A DNA stretch of 64,000 nucleotides from Paulownia fortunei (Eukaryota > Streptophyta > Magnoliopsida > Lamiales > Paulowniaceae), in NCBI GenBank assembly GCA_019321725.1, contig CM033107.1, positions 16,979,445 to 17,043,444 of the forward strand, in the 5' to 3' direction. A program made the position numbers and the translations under genes. The notes beneath the pieces were generated by a model. That model saw only the letters and a program-made list of their open reading frames with translations. It ran no database searches and was not told the origin of the DNA. Below, in pieces: positions 1-12,442 of this stretch (positions are counted from its first letter, which is position 1; the number at the start of each line of letters is the position of its first letter).

Positions 1-540
1 ATCCATTGTTACAACCTCACCTCTTAGTCTTAATTACAATAATTAAAATCAACTTGAAATTGGCTAAGTCTCAAGAAGCATTAAGGACATAGCATATGCT
101 CATCACAATAAAAGCAATATTCCAATTATACTATAAACATCAACTCATAACTTTATAGAAATGGTTTTCTAAACCTTGATAAAAGTAGTTTGGCTCATAT
201 TGAAATTAAACAAGCACTAAGACTTTCCCAACATCATGATTCATATAAATTTCTCAAAACTAAACAAAATGAAAGAAGAATTTAAAGTACAAGATTACAA
301 CCACTAAGTGATTCTTCATTTCTTCTTCAAAATCTTCAATGCCCAATGAAACTCCTTCTGTTCTTGTCTTCAAATCCCAAGCTACTTGATGAATAGGTAA
401 TGGGTGTATATGTTCTAGGTGTGGTGTGTGAAGAAATATGGAGAAATGTGTGCTTTAGGTGGAGAGAAAATGTGTGAGAATTTAGGTGTAGAGTGTGTAT
501 GGGTGATGAATTGTGTGTTAAAATGATGTATGAATTGTGT
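1..540. other. AT-rich non-coding left edge
   Basis: No gene is supported here. The last 140 bases are rich in GTGT and TGTGTGAGAA-type runs and end in a (GT)n microsatellite at about 535-550. The stretch probably belongs to the LTR that continues to its right, but I could not align it to the other LTRs in the window. Confidence 0.4.
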
Positions 541-1200
541 GTGTGTGTGTAATATATCTATCAAGAGCATTCTATGGATAATGTTGTTTAGGTGTATCTA
601 ATATGTATATATCACCAAAAGATGCCAAAATTTGCCTTTGATCGCCACTTGTCACAAGAAGAGGGTTGGGAATATTTTTCTATAGAACAGTTGGTGCTGC
701 GGCACCTGGAATTGGTGTTGCGGCACCTGGAATTGGTGCTGCAGTGCGAGTTCTCGCCCAAGGATGGCATTGTGGCGCCCTGCACGGCGCTACAATATCA
801 TCGTCTCTATTTTCTTTGATGCTGCAGCGCCATCAGCTCTATCTGCTTTGGCGCTGCGATGCCCTATTTGGCGCTACAATGCGAGTTACTACACTGTTCA
901 ACCTCTTTAAATTGACTTTTCAGTACTCTCTAGGATGAACTAGCTTTTAGTGTCTTAGAAGAGTTGAGGCCCCATCTGTTAGCTTTCTAAATCTTCTTGA
1001 ATCAACTCACTTTTGCGAAGAAAGTTATGTTTGAAATACAAAGACTACCGCATCTAAAAATTTATGTTGATTATTTAGCTGGTTTTCCATCTTTCACTCC
1101 ATTTCTTTAATTTATAAACCTACACATAATTATCACAAAATATGACACAATTATATCAATTATAAAGAAAAAACATGTGCAATTGTGCTCATGGAGGTGT
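541..1200 (-). mobile_element. Divergent Athila-like LTR fragment
   Basis: About 80 bases from 575 align by eye with the two X-family Athila LTRs at 39180-39290 and 43960-44070, sharing a GTGTATCTAAT core and the string ATGCCAAAATTTG. The same order follows in all three: a GC-rich block, then a segment ending in CTTGAATCAACT and an AGTTATG...GAAATAC stretch (here 990-1050). Orientation is inferred from that match. Apparent reading frames at 592-938 are open only because of the GC-rich repeat and are not genes. No terminal TG..CA or PBS could be fixed, so limits are approximate. Confidence 0.45.
691..744. repeat. 21-bp tandem repeat, about 2.6 units
   Basis: Two full units at 691-711 and 712-732, differing at one base, followed by a partial third. 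Each carries a GCGGCACC core. It lies in the GC-rich block of the Athila-like LTR, the position where related LTRs carry CCTAGG-centred motifs. Confidence 0.8.
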
Positions 1201-2135
1201 TAAAAATGTCACACTTTATGAACTTATAAGATTTTTGACATCTTCTCCGGCGCCAGTGGAATTTTCAACAATGGGTGTAATTTTTTGGTGAGATTTTGAA
1301 TTTTCCAATCAACACTTTAAAAATACATATCTCACTCATTTTAAGTTTGTTTTTTATAAATTATATATAGTTTCAAACTTCTTTTCATTCTCTACACATA
1401 GCATAAAAAATTGGCAACAACCAAATCAAAAATAGGTTCAATTTTGAGTCCAAAGTAAATAATTATGAAACTTTAAGTCAAATTATCTCTCAATCCACTC
1501 ATCTATTTTTCGCCAAACTTTAATCACGTGATCTTTACATTTAGATCTATAAATAGTGAAAAATTCTTGGAAAAAGTTAATATTTTCAAAAAAAATAAGA
1601 ATAAAAAAACATTTGTAAATACAATCTAACGAACGGCGAGAACAAGCGCTTTTAGGATATTACTATAAGCAATCAATAATATGAATCACATATACATATA
1701 CATATATATATAAATGGATCAGGTATTACTATATGCAATGTAATTGTCAATTTACATATCTGGAATCAAGCTCATCTACAAGTCTCTTTTTGATCAAACC
1801 ACGAACATGGCCTCCAACTCCATGGTATGAATGAATGAATCACGACCAAGCCCTTACTCATAGTGGTGAATAAATACTATAGTTATTCACACATTTACAT
1901 ACCTCAAATTCTTAAAGCCTATGGTGATACTCTATGGAAGATGTGGAGAGAAATTAAGTAGAGAGATAACTTAGGAGAGAGTTTTTGGGAGAATACATTT
2001 ATTCACACGTTTCCATCCCAAAAGGGATTTGATATATATTGGAATATATCCTCTTTCTATACAAGGAAGAATTCCAATCCAATTAGAAAACTAAATCCTA
2101 ACCAAATTATGGAATTAAAGTCCATATCAAATATG
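1201..2135. other. AT-rich spacer, no gene seen
   Basis: I see no open frame with family resemblance on either strand. It contains A-rich runs near 1600 and short ATATAC repeats near 1690-1710. It ends in ATATG, which I read as the left target-site copy of Copia-1. Confidence 0.5.
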
Positions 2136-4245
2136 TGTTGGGTTTGGAAAATTACGAGACAAAGCATAGAAGAAATTTAAAACTTAAACATGCATAACAG
2201 TTTATAACATGTAGTCCCAAATTCATTGCGATTGATTGGTTCATACCCAAAAATTTCATTTAACTGAAAACAAATGTTTTCATGATTATACTTTTACAAG
2301 CATTCCTATTGATGTAGAGTGTGAAGCAAAACTTTGGCCCCAATTAGAAACTGATTCTCCAATGACTCCAAGCGCCATCCATCTACTGTTATCCACACCT
2401 CGGGCGAGTCCACAAATCACAATCCTTACTAGTGAATTGTGATCTTTTGTTTCTAATCTAGAATTTAAAAGTATTGATTTAATTCCAATATCAACTTGTG
2501 ATAAAATAATTAAATCAAAGTATCAAAAGTATGGTACCTATGATGAAAGGAATAATTTCTTATGTGGATAAAAAGAGAAGAGAGAGAGAGAGAAGGGGGG
2601 ATGAATTTTTCTTATTTTCTAACCCTAAATTTTGTCCCCAACCTTGTGTATTTATACACAATGTGGTTCAATCCTAATCCCTTTGCTTTGCAAGCTTATC
2701 TTTATCCTTTTACTTCTTAGCTTATTCCTTTCCATAAAAAATAAGAGTCTTTGATTTCTTTCGATAGAAGACTCTTAATTAGTTTTCATCTAAGATATGG
2801 AGTCTTTAATTCTTCAACGAATGAATTTCTCCTATAAGCCCACTAACTTTGGGCTTGGACCTTAATTGATCTCCATCAATTAATTCAAGCCCAACTGAAT
2901 TAATTGTTTCAATCAATTAATTAGTTGGTAGCATATGACCACATAATTAAATTAGACCCAATTTAAAAATAATCTCATTATTTAAATTGGTTAAATTACT
3001 TTAACCCTTAAATTAATTTAAAGCCCATTAATTAATTGATAAAATTAATTATTTAATTTAGTCCCAAAGAGCCCCTAATCTTTGTTAGGTCCAATTAAAT
3101 AATCCTATTATTTAATTAGATTAATAAATTTAACTCCTTAATTTAGTTCTAGCTCAAGTTAATTAATCTCTATTAATTAACTCAATCCAACTTCTTAAAT
3201 TATATTCTAGATAGAAATGGACCATCTTGATTTGTATATGACTTATTAGGTTCACAACTAAGCTAACAGTGCACTTGTAACTTTGTCAATGTATTCAAAT
3301 ATAATCCTATTAATTAATCCATCTTGTAATTAACTCCTTAATTTCAAGAGCCTCACAAGTCAAGGAAAGCACCTACTAGTACATCTTGACTATCTAATCT
3401 TAGGTGAATTTAGCAAGCGAGCATATTTTTATTAGGAGTACCATACAATCCAGTCCTTCCATTAACTAATATCCATATAAAGTCTAGGGTATGGATTATT
3501 AGTCAAAACCCTAATTGACATAATAATTATGATGTTATTCCTAGTCACAATGACTAATGATGAAATATTTGAAAATCCTCGTCTAATTTTCATCCTGCTT
3601 TGGCCATTGACTTCTGAGTCAATGACTGTGGAATGCATAGGAGATTCACATATTCTACAAGATAGGATGGATCCTTTGTCAGTTACTCATTAACCTCCAC
3701 ACACGAAGATCTTATACCCAATGTAAACCCCTTATGATTGTCATGAAAATAGGATATACGTTAAAGTGCATAATGTCATGGACAAGATTACCATAATGCC
3801 TCAAGTTAAATGATTAATTCATGCACTGTTGTAACTATGAAATTCTCATTCAATGAACAAGTTTTCCAATAGAAAATTCAATGGGCGTATTCAATGTACT
3901 CATTCCCCAAAGAGCACCAGCACACGTGCACTAGCATCACTAGTCGATCCCTATGTAACGAGATATTTTCTTTCGAGCATATATTATATGTGCAAGTTTA
4001 ATGGACTTATCGATGTCCCGTTTCATTGGACTCTCAACTCAAAAATAATTTAAAACTAAAGCCACAGAAGTATATTTCATGATCGCCACCATCCCGTAGC
4101 ATGTATGGTCTAGGGACTTTATCTAATTGCTTAAATGCAATTAAAGATAAAAAAAATTAGTTTATTAATATATTTCTAATAAGATTGTCTATTAGCTGGA
4201 GTATAGAAGCGACCATTAATTAGTTCATCAAGCACTACTCTAACA
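2136..4245 (-). repeat. Copia-1 3' LTR (LTR-A copy 1)
   Basis: 2110 bp, starting TGTTGGG and ending TCTAACA on the plus strand (TGTTAGA...CCCAACA in the coding sense). Strongly AT-rich, with a central row of TTAATTAA-type blocks at about 2880-3190 that form short-loop hairpins. The same order of blocks is found in copies 2 and 3. Confidence 0.85.
2958..3182 (-). repeat. Hairpin row in LTR-A copy 1
   Basis: Three close inverted repeats. 2958-2990: arms of about 14 bp with a 2-base bulge and loop CTC. 3093-3117: perfect 11-bp arms, loop CCT. 3157-3182: perfect 11-bp arms, loop CTCT. Homologous hairpins occur in copies 2 and 3 with changes in both arms. Confidence 0.75.
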
Positions 4246-4257
4246 ATCTCCCACTTA
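4246..4257 (-). other. Polypurine tract of Copia-1
   Basis: On the minus strand AAGTGGGAGAT abuts the TGTTAGAG start of the 3' LTR. This is the usual plus-strand primer site of plant copia elements. The same tract, slightly altered, precedes the Copia-4 3' LTR at 62486-62496. Confidence 0.75.
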
Positions 4258-6800
4258 CCTTAGAACCAATTACCCAGCATCTTAGGCCCATATTACCAAG
4301 ATGTCCTTTGAATACTATTTGCCTAGGGGTCAACACAATGGATCTGTTATATTTTCTAGCGAAGTAATTATTTCCACCATTAAGTCATCTCTACCAATGA
4401 TTAGTCGGATCAAATGGTATCACCTCATTATATATTTTGATCTATGATGAGATCTTAGCTCTTTTGTTTGTGCAATTATTATTATAACAACAGACGGGTG
4501 CTGGATCAACAACAATCAGATCTATTCCAAAATCTTTGGTCAAAGTTCCTCAACCAAATACCTTCCTTTGCAGCAACGCATGCAGCGATGTATTCAACCT
4601 CGATGGAGGAATCCATGGTTGTCTGAGGCTTGGAACTTCTTCCAGCTGACTGCCCAACGTTTATGATGAACATGATTCTAGGCATAGACTTCAAGTTATC
4701 TATATCGGACTGAAAGCTAGATACCACATCCTAGTTTTTATTCTCCATAACCTACTCCAAGAAGACATCTTCAGTGCTTCATAAGTATAAAAGTTCTTCT
4801 TTATGACTTTCGAAGCTTTTCACATGAAATAGACCGATATTTGTTCATGACACTCAGAGTATTTTTGATATCACGTCTCGTACATAGATTCACATACATT
4901 ATGCTTCCTTTGAAGGATATATAAAGTATGTGAGTCATTCTTTCTCTTTCTTCCAAAAGTCTTTGGGGACATAGACTTTAAAAAAGAAAACCTATGACTC
5001 GTAGGCAAGAATCTCCTCTTGGATTCTTCCATGTTAAACCCTTTTAGCATCTATGTACATGGATTTAGAATAGTCTAAGTATCCTTTTGGATCCTTATAG
5101 TTCTAAATCCCCAATCTCAAGGATATTTTCATAAATCCCTCTTGGAGAACTTCATAGATAACAAATCTTAGTTAGCTATAACATTCCTACACCATCACTA
5201 TAAGTAGAATGTTATCAACACAATAAACTCTACTATGCTTCCACTAACCTTTTTATACACACTTGGTCCATCTAATTTCTTATGGTAATCAAACCATTTG
5301 ATTAACTCAGTGAATTGAATGTTCCAACTCCAAGGAAATTCATTTTGAGTCCATCAGTGGATTTATAAGGCTTGCAATCATTTTTCCTACATAAATGGGA
5401 TATGAAGGCCTCAGGCTCAAGCTACTTGATGTAAATCTCCTTCTCAATACTCTTATTGAGGATGGAAACCTTCACATCGACTTCCACGTCTTACTATTCA
5501 TAATACATAAATATGGTCAACAAAATACCAATAGCTTCAGCTTTGCATTTGGTTAAAAGCTTCCTCAATAGTTAATATTTTGACTTTGTGCGTAACCTTT
5601 GCTACTAGTCATGATGTATAGGTTATCACCTCCCCATATACTCCAAGCTTCCACTTACAAACACATTTGTAGCCAATGGGTACAATACCCTATGGTAAGT
5701 CCACCTACCTATCCATACCTTGCTGGAGTACACGGAGTCCATCTTGGATGATACTTCATCATTTTCTCGAACTGATGTCATACATCATTTATCCTAGGAC
5801 AAAAGTCCAAAGGGAGATCCTCCTTATTACTTTCCAGCAAAAGACTTCACCACATAGGTGGTCTCGAGATCCTTTTGGATCTCCTTCAAAGGTTTGTGTA
5901 CACCATTACCTTTTTGTGAGAGAATTCACAATTCTTGAATTTCTTCAAGCTCTATGATTTAGAAATTTCTATCTAATATAAACTCCTTCCTCTCAAGAAG
6001 GTGGTATTCCTAAAAGCAAACACCTTCATTTCTAGGAATCACAGAAACGGTACCCATTGGATACCCCACAAATTTTGCATAAGTTGGATTCTGCATTCGA
6101 CCTATCTCCCACTAACTATTTCAAGAAAGTAGTACACACCATACACTTAGGTATTAATACGAGTGAATTTTGCTACATCATATCTCATATGATGTTGTGG
6201 GCACCGACTTAGATGATAATCTTATTTAATAAGAATGTCGTCGATTCTAGGGTGTATCCCCAAAATAAGAGAGGAAATTAGTAACACTCAACATGGATCA
6301 CTTTGAGAGAATCCAATTCTATTTAGATAATCAAGAAACTTTGAGCTCATGTACTTGCCTCCTCGATCAGATTAAAGAGTTTTTATACTTCCCATGATTC
6401 GTCTCTTTATCTCATGCTTAAGGCTTTGAACCTTTTAAAGAATTTAGACTTATATCTCTAAAGATACACATACCAATACCTTGATGGATCATTGGTAAAG
6501 GTAATGAAGTAGGGGTAGTTTCCTTGAGTACTATCACTTAGCAGCCCACGTATATCTGTATTGATCAAATCCAAAAGATTTGTGAAATGCTCTATTTGTC
6601 CAACAAATGGTCATTTGGTCATCTTTTCCTTAAGGTAAGATTCACAGATTGGCATGTCAAGCTCGTCCTAAATGTCAAGCATTCATGCCTTCTTGTGAAC
6701 CCTTAGAGATATGATCTAATCTCACATTCCACAAGTATGGGGAACTATACTTATCACCGATCATTGGTCTACTTCCAATCATCCCTGCTGATGGGATGTC
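4258..6800 (-). pseudogene. Copia-1 pol remnant (integrase, RT, RNase H)
   Basis: Read on the minus strand, order from the element's 5' side. Near 6480-6680 an integrase piece with a CES(Y) motif, MTK, and a TDI(R)G..YFITFT stretch. Near 4860-5100 the RT C-terminus, including an IDAKRV stretch equivalent to the usual YIDKVLKRF region and a TRRDI stretch matching TRPDI. At 4506-4727 the RNase H part has SSIEVEYIAACVAAKEGIWL, which keeps the conserved EYIA and AAKE..WL positions. Stops and frameshifts are frequent, so no product is expected. The frame resembles copia pol of the Copia-4 copy at 53-54 kb, which carries the same LTR family. Confidence 0.7.
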
Positions 6801-7307
6801 ATCATCTTTAGGGCTCTCTTTCTACGCTCGCTTGGTTGCTAACACAGAATGATTCAGAGGGGAGTTGTGTCAGGCAATGTGTTATTGCCTCGAGTATCCT
6901 TGAGGTGTTGATCCATAATTCTTTTAGGTGCCCATTTAGGATTCTCCTTTATTAGGTTAATTGAATAACCCTTGTTGCTTATCTATCACTAGCATTTCAG
7001 TCATCCTTATATTGAGGGTAGTGTGATGACAGTAGGTGAAATAGAGTGCATGGCGCCTTTCTTCCTTCTTCTTGGGCTCGCTCCTATCCTTAGGGCTTTT
7101 TGTCTATGCTTGACTCCTTGAGAAGGGAGATGTCTTGGCTTCATAAAGCTTCACACATTTTTTTGTTCTCCAGGTGATGGTGCTTGTCGGCATGCTAAAG
7201 AGATGCACTCTAAGATAAGGAGGCATTTGTCGCCATAATGAATAATGGAGTTCTTAGAGAGAATGCTTGGTGTACCATTTTTTTCTTAACTCTTATCTAT
7301 TAGGATC
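6801..7307 (-). other. Unassigned internal part of Copia-1 with PBS remnant
   Basis: No domain could be read here, although this is where gag should lie. Just left of the 5' LTR, at about 7289-7306, is a string resembling the PBS side of the related Copia-3 (CTCTGATACTATT at 51662-51674), here degraded to CTCTTATCTATT. This supports the minus orientation. Confidence 0.4.
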
Positions 7308-9509
7308 GCGTAATCACAAGATTGCAAGCACTGCAGAAATTTAAGATTTTTCAACAATTGAAATAAAATCATACATCATATGTAATTAAGCATATCCCGA
7401 ATTTGATGTGATTTTCGGTTTGCGTTTTTGATTGCTCATTTAATAAAATTAAATAACTAAAGTTTCATGATTATACCTTTCAAGCAATCCGATTAATAAA
7501 GGGTAAGAAAAAATTCAGATTCCTCAAGCTCCTCTCAAACAATTTCGATGGCCTCTCAAAACATTCACCAAGGACTCCATGTGTAGTCCTTCTAACGGTA
7601 TCCACACTTTTAAGCAGATCCACAAGTTTCAAATCCTTGCTAGTGAATTTGAACTTCTTATTTCTAAATCTATTTGAGAGTGAAGATTAATTATTGAATC
7701 AACAAGTGATGGAAGAATTAACCTTTTAATCAAAAAGGGATGGAATCTTTTGATGGAGTAACTTTTCTTAAAAGTAAGAAAATCACAAAAAAAAATGAGA
7801 AGGAGAAGAGGCTAGGGGGCCGAAAATTCTAGCTCTCTTACTTTTAGTTTTTGGCCCCTACATTGTGTATTTATATACACAATTTAGACTTGATCTAATC
7901 CCATTAGTTCTCCAACTCTTGCCTAATTAGTCCCTAATTCAATTAGAAAAACTTCTCCTTCCTTATTTCTTATTTCTTTCACTTCAAGACAAATTATTTC
8001 CATCTTTATTAGGACTCTTTAATTCTAGCAATTAAAAAATCCTAATGGGCCTCTAACCACATGGGCTTGGACTCTAATTAATTTAATAAAGTTCAATTAT
8101 TTAATCTCCATTAATTAATTAAAAAGCCTAATACAAGTAATTGATCCAATTAATTAATTAGTTGGTCCATCATAGGCCACCTAATCATATTAGATTCAAT
8201 TAAAATAATTCTATTATTTTAATTCGTTAAATTAATTTAACTCCTTAAATTAATTTTAGGCCAAGCTAATATAATTGATCTCCATCAATTAATTAATTCA
8301 CTCTCAAGAGCCCCAAATTATTATTACGTTCAAATAAATAATTATATTATTTATTTGAATTAATTAATTTAACTGTTTAAATTAATTCTAACTTAAGTTG
8401 ATTAATCTCCATTAATCAACTTAATCCAACACTTTAGATTATAAAAATAGATACAGAAGTGGATTATCTTGATTTGTGTGTGATCCATTAGGTTCACAAC
8501 TAAGCTAGTAGTGGGCTTACAACCTTTGCAACTTATGAATAAATTTAATATTTCGATTAATTAATCCACTTGGAATTAACCCCTTAATTCAAAGAACCTC
8601 ACAAATCAAGAAAAGTACTTAGCAGTACATGTCGACTACCTAGTCTTAAATGAATAGCAAGTGAACCTTTTTTATTGCGAGTACTATGCAAATATGGTCC
8701 TTCAGCCAACTAATCTCCAGATTAAGTCTAGAGAATAGATTATTAGTCGAAACCCTATTTTGACTTAATAACTATGATTTCATTTCAAGTCACATTGATA
8801 CTTTGATGAATTACTAGAAAACCCTATGTCTAATATTCATCCTACCTTGGCCAAGGTTTTCAGGATCAAGAACTATGAAAACATAGAAGATTCTTCTATT
8901 CTACCAGATAGGTGATGGATCCTTTATTGGCTACTCATTGACCTCTATACAGGAAGATCCTACACCCAAAATAAGCCTCTTATGATTATCATGCAATCAA
9001 GAAATACATCAAAGTGTATGATGACGTACACAAGGCCACCATGGTGCCTCAAATCAAATGACTAATTAATGCACTATCGTAACTAAAAAAATTTCATTCG
9101 ACAAATAATACTTTCCAATTGAGAATTTCCCAGCGGGCCATTCTGCATACTTGTTCCCTAACAAGCACCCACACACATGCACTAGTGTCCCTACATCAAT
9201 GTCTATGGAATGAGATATTCTCCTTTTGAGTATGCATCGTGTGCCTATCGGGCTTATCGATGTCCTATCTAATTGAACCCCCGACTCAGAACATGTTTAT
9301 GATCAAAGTCATAGACCCATATTCCATGATCACCATTATATGTGTGACCATGCCCCATATCTAAAAATGATCTAGGGACTTTATCTAATTGATAAAAATA
9401 ATTAAAGATAAAGAAATAAATTTTATTTATTTAAACATTATGAATAAGACTATTTTTACAAGAGTATAAAAACTCACCGCTAATTGGTCCATCGGGCACT
9501 ACTCTAACA
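7308..9509 (-). repeat. Copia-1 5' LTR (LTR-A copy 2)
   Basis: About 2.2 kb. It aligns along its length with copy 1, including the hairpin row (8198-8424), the stretch with TCACAACTAAGCTA, and the end CACTACTCTAACA. The left terminus has decayed and no longer begins TGTTGGG. Divergence from copy 1 is obvious by eye, so the insertion is old. Confidence 0.75.
8198..8424 (-). repeat. Hairpin row in LTR-A copy 2
   Basis: 8198-8224: perfect 12-bp arms, loop TCT. 8329-8359: perfect 14-bp arms, loop TAT. 8393-8424: perfect 14-bp arms, loop CTCC. Arm sequences differ from copy 1 on both sides while pairing is kept. Confidence 0.8.
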
Positions 9510-9514
9510 ATATC

Positions 9515-10392
9515 CTCCTCAGTAGGGGCTCTTCTTGCTTTTGACATAATTGCTTTGGGGATTAGTCGACCCGTAGTGCTTGGTCTAATTGAATGCTCAG
9601 TTGCCTATTGGGGGATCGCCCTTACTCTACTTTTATGGTACTTCTGTGAGGGACTGGTATTCCTCCAAATGGCCTTCTATGTAAATGGAGTGTGGTTGTG
9701 TTGTTTGGGACTTCTTGTCTCCTTCAGCTTCTACTTGGTGCCATCGTCTTAGTAGTAGTAGGTGGCTACTACTCTCCAAGTATGTCATTTTCCCTTTCGA
9801 GGCTCTTCTTGCCTTGTTTTTGTTTGTCAACTTCTCCCTTAGAAGGAGAGTCTTGTTTGTTGGCACTTTCTTGGATGTTGGCTTTTTCTTCTCATTCGAC
9901 CCCTAGGGGGAGACTTAGTTGTTAGCTTCCTTTTTCCAGATCGAGATTGGATCTCAGATTGGGCTTCCATTATTTTTTCTTCTTCGGTCTTCTCACCTCA
10001 CCTTAGTCCTCTTGGGTGTTGGGGCCCAGCTCTTTAGGTTGAGGGCATGGGATTCCTTAGGTCTTGACTGCGGGCTCTCTAGGTCTTGAGTGTAGGCTCT
10101 TCACCTCATGAAGCTTGTTCTCACCACAGTGGACCATTGCTCTAGTGGTCGCTCCTGCTAGAGTGCCCTCCGTCTGCACTCAGGGATCTGTAATGTCGTC
10201 ACTCCGACTGGTACTCTTGGTTATGAGATGATGGACCAAGTTGATGGAGAAAGCTCCCGTGACTGTCGATCCACTCAGCCCCCTCTATGTCTTCCCTCTT
10301 AAGGGGTATTGTGAACGTTGGCTTCTCCATCTCTAGACTTCATCAGTCGCCTTAGCATCGCAGGTAGATTGTTCCCACAGACAGAGCCAAAA
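9515..10392 (-). mobile_element. Tat-like gypsy leader fragment
   Basis: GC-richer than its surroundings and without a convincing gene. On the minus strand it starts directly after the LTR with TTTTGGCTCTGTCTGTGGGA, resembling the primer-binding site of Tat/Ogre-clade gypsy elements. It is cut off at its left by Copia-1, which apparently inserted into it. Several overlapping reading frames at 9555-9925 are open on both strands, have no family resemblance, and are left unannotated. Confidence 0.55.
10374..10392 (-). other. Tat-type primer-binding site
   Basis: On the minus strand TGGCTCTGTCTGTGGGA follows the LTR end after a short T run. The typical Tat/Ogre site has TGGCGCC in place of TGGCTCT, so it is slightly decayed. 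Confidence 0.55.
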
Positions 10393-10873
10393 TGTTATGG
10401 AACTGGCCCAAGTCTCCGAGTGTTGACTCCTCAAGTGCAATGCTCGCCCGCTTGCTATCAACTCTCCTTGTTCACAATTGGTAGATGATGAGTCCCAGCA
10501 ACACGCACAAATAGTTAGGGGTCCTTGGAGAGTTTACCCCAAGATATCTCTCAGATACTCAAGTCAGCAAGAGAGCTAGAGAGAGAATAAATATCTAATG
10601 AATAAATGGCGTATCTTATAATGAAGTGAGAGGAGGTATCTATAGTTGGTGTCAGAGAAGGTAATGATCCGATATGATGATGGTGACTTTTTTTGTTCTT
10701 TTATTTTTTACTTTTGTATGGTAATGGTATATGCACCCTAATAGTTATTTCTTTAGTTTTTGCAGATCATGGATTTGGACTGCCTTTTATTAAACCTTGT
10801 TGGAATAGATTGGCTTTATTGGATCTTGATGGACTTGATAGCCTTTGTTGGGGTTTTAATTAATTATGACACA
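10393..10873 (-). repeat. Tat-like 5' LTR
   Basis: Runs from TGTTATGG to TGACACA on the plus strand, about 480 bp, with the PBS at its left. That makes it a 5' LTR in minus orientation. No partner LTR lies in the window, presumably because Copia-1 and deletion removed or displaced the rest. Confidence 0.55.
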
Positions 10874-12001
10874 TCAATACCAGATTTTGAATTTCAACTT
10901 TTTACTTTGAAAATCTTAATTCAAATGTGAGAAAAGAAAAAGAAAATGTTTCATAGAAGTATACAACTATGAATATGTTATTTTATGTGGTCATATTTTT
11001 CTATAATTAATCATAACAAGGACTGAATTAAGACAAATCTAAAATGTTAGATACAAATTGAATTTTATAGTCACACGTAATACAAGGATATTTTAGTAAT
11101 CTTAAGAATTAATTCACTCTTAGTGCTAAAAATTTGGAGGTGGAATGTGGTTGGATGAATAACATTAGCAAATTTTGAAATTTTAAAGATAATTTTGAAT
11201 CTGCATCTGAAACCTCATCTAAAACTGAGGGATGAAAATAGTTTTCCCCATGTATATACATATATGTTTATATATCATTTATAGTTAAACTAGTTGCTTC
11301 GGGTCTCTTGGAATATGCAAAGGCGTGGAATGGGCCTTTCCTACTTGCCCAAATCTAAGAATGCCTTTTGTTATGGGGACTCCCCTTCAATCATTTCATG
11401 TACTGCTTTTAAATCCTCGGCTTAATAAATATTTGATTCACGAAAAGAAAAATAGAATTGTTGTTTCATATCAAGTCTGGATTCAAACTTCGTATTTCCA
11501 TGATCAATTTCGTACTGTTACTCAATCAAGTTAACTATTTTTTTCAATGCAATTATGAACAACTTGCTGATTTTGATAGGAAGTAAGAAACAGTATTAAA
11601 AACCATGACAAGTATTGCTATTTTGAGACTTTACAAAGTCATAATTATACAAATAATACAATAAGCTAACCAATAAAAATTATACAGTTTTTGGCTTTAT
11701 ACCAAAAGACAACATAAAAAAACAAAAAGAGCAACCACCCCCCACCCCACCCCAAAAAATAAATAAATAAATAACCAACAAAGGAATAAAAAAGAACAAA
11801 GATGAATAAAATGCCCCAGCCTCCAGCAAAATAATAGAAAGATGAAAAATACCCTGCTCACCATCGTTCTGCAAAGCAAGAGTTAATGCATAAATTGTGC
11901 ACTGGTAAATTTACAGCAGTGAACTGCTTATCATAACAGAAAAGATTGTTCCATGGCAAAATTTGATGGAATAGTACCGGTTTACCTAGTCAAAGATAGC
12001 A
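10874..12001. other. Intergenic spacer downstream of AGD14
   Basis: AT-rich, no gene or recognisable element. Contains a C-rich, then A-rich run at about 11735-11775. The minus-strand frames at 11680-11879 are low-complexity and not supported as coding. Confidence 0.5.
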
Positions 12002-12042
12002 CAAGACAGTAGATAGCATAAAAGACAACCACCATATGCAGT

Positions 12043-12048
12043 TTTATT
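12043..12048 (-). terminator. AGD14: AATAAA poly(A) signal of AGD14
   Basis: Canonical AATAAA on the minus strand, about 395 bases past the stop codon at 12443. It implies a 3' UTR of roughly 420 nt. Chosen by position; no transcript data seen. Confidence 0.5.
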
Positions 12049-12442
12049 TAAACAAAGAATAGCAGTATCAATATCCGATCAAATAATAATATAAAATCTA
12101 CACTTAAACTACAGAAATCTGACCACAATGCCAAACTAGAAAATTAACTTAATATACATATTTCGGAGAGCAGCAGGCATAATCCGCATCATCAATAAAA
12201 CATGCTACAGTAGCCGGCTTCACACACTAGTTAAAGTCGGATTTATATGACTTCAATCAACTATAGAAGACCCAATTTCCAATACTGTCGCTTCTTTTTG
12301 AATTACACCAAGGAAAAATGAACCATTGTCCATGTCTAAATGCAGCAGACTTCACTTTCAGTAGAACCATACAATTTCATCTACAATGAGTTGAAAGGAA
12401 GCAACAAGATGATGCTCGTGCTAAACCCGTTCTTTTTCCATC

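Larger units (their letters stand above)
2136..9509 (-). mobile_element. Copia-1, degenerate Ty1/copia element
   Basis: A minus-strand LTR retrotransposon of about 7.4 kb. The LTRs are 2136-4245 (3' LTR on the coding strand) and about 7308-9509 (5' LTR). Both read, on the plus strand, from near TGTTGGG to CACTACTCTAACA. Flanks are ATATG (2131-2135) and ATATC (9510-9514), a 4/5 match to a 5-bp target duplication. The purine tract lies just inside the 3' LTR (4246-4257). The internal part is only about 3.1 kb, too short for gag plus pol. RNase H, RT and part of the integrase are recognisable in minus-strand frames with many stops; gag was not found. The LTR family is shared with Copia-3 and Copia-4 in this window. 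Confidence 0.8.

Noticed and set aside
592..938. Two overlapping open frames, one with repeated LVLRHLE units
   Set aside because: The frame is open only across the 21-bp GC-rich tandem repeat of an LTR; the neighbouring LTRs at 39 and 44 kb show the same start followed by different, non-conserved peptides.
3853..4053. 66-codon plus-strand frame MNKFSNRKFN
   Set aside because: It lies within LTR-A copy 1, and the corresponding regions of copies 2 and 4 are not open in the same frame.
5676..5957. 93-codon plus-strand frame
   Set aside because: Antisense to the decayed Copia-1 RT; no family resemblance on the plus strand.
9555..9925. Four overlapping open frames on both strands
   Set aside because: They lie in the leader of a Tat-like element, have no family resemblance and unbalanced composition (Leu/Phe/Ser on one strand, Lys/Arg on the other).
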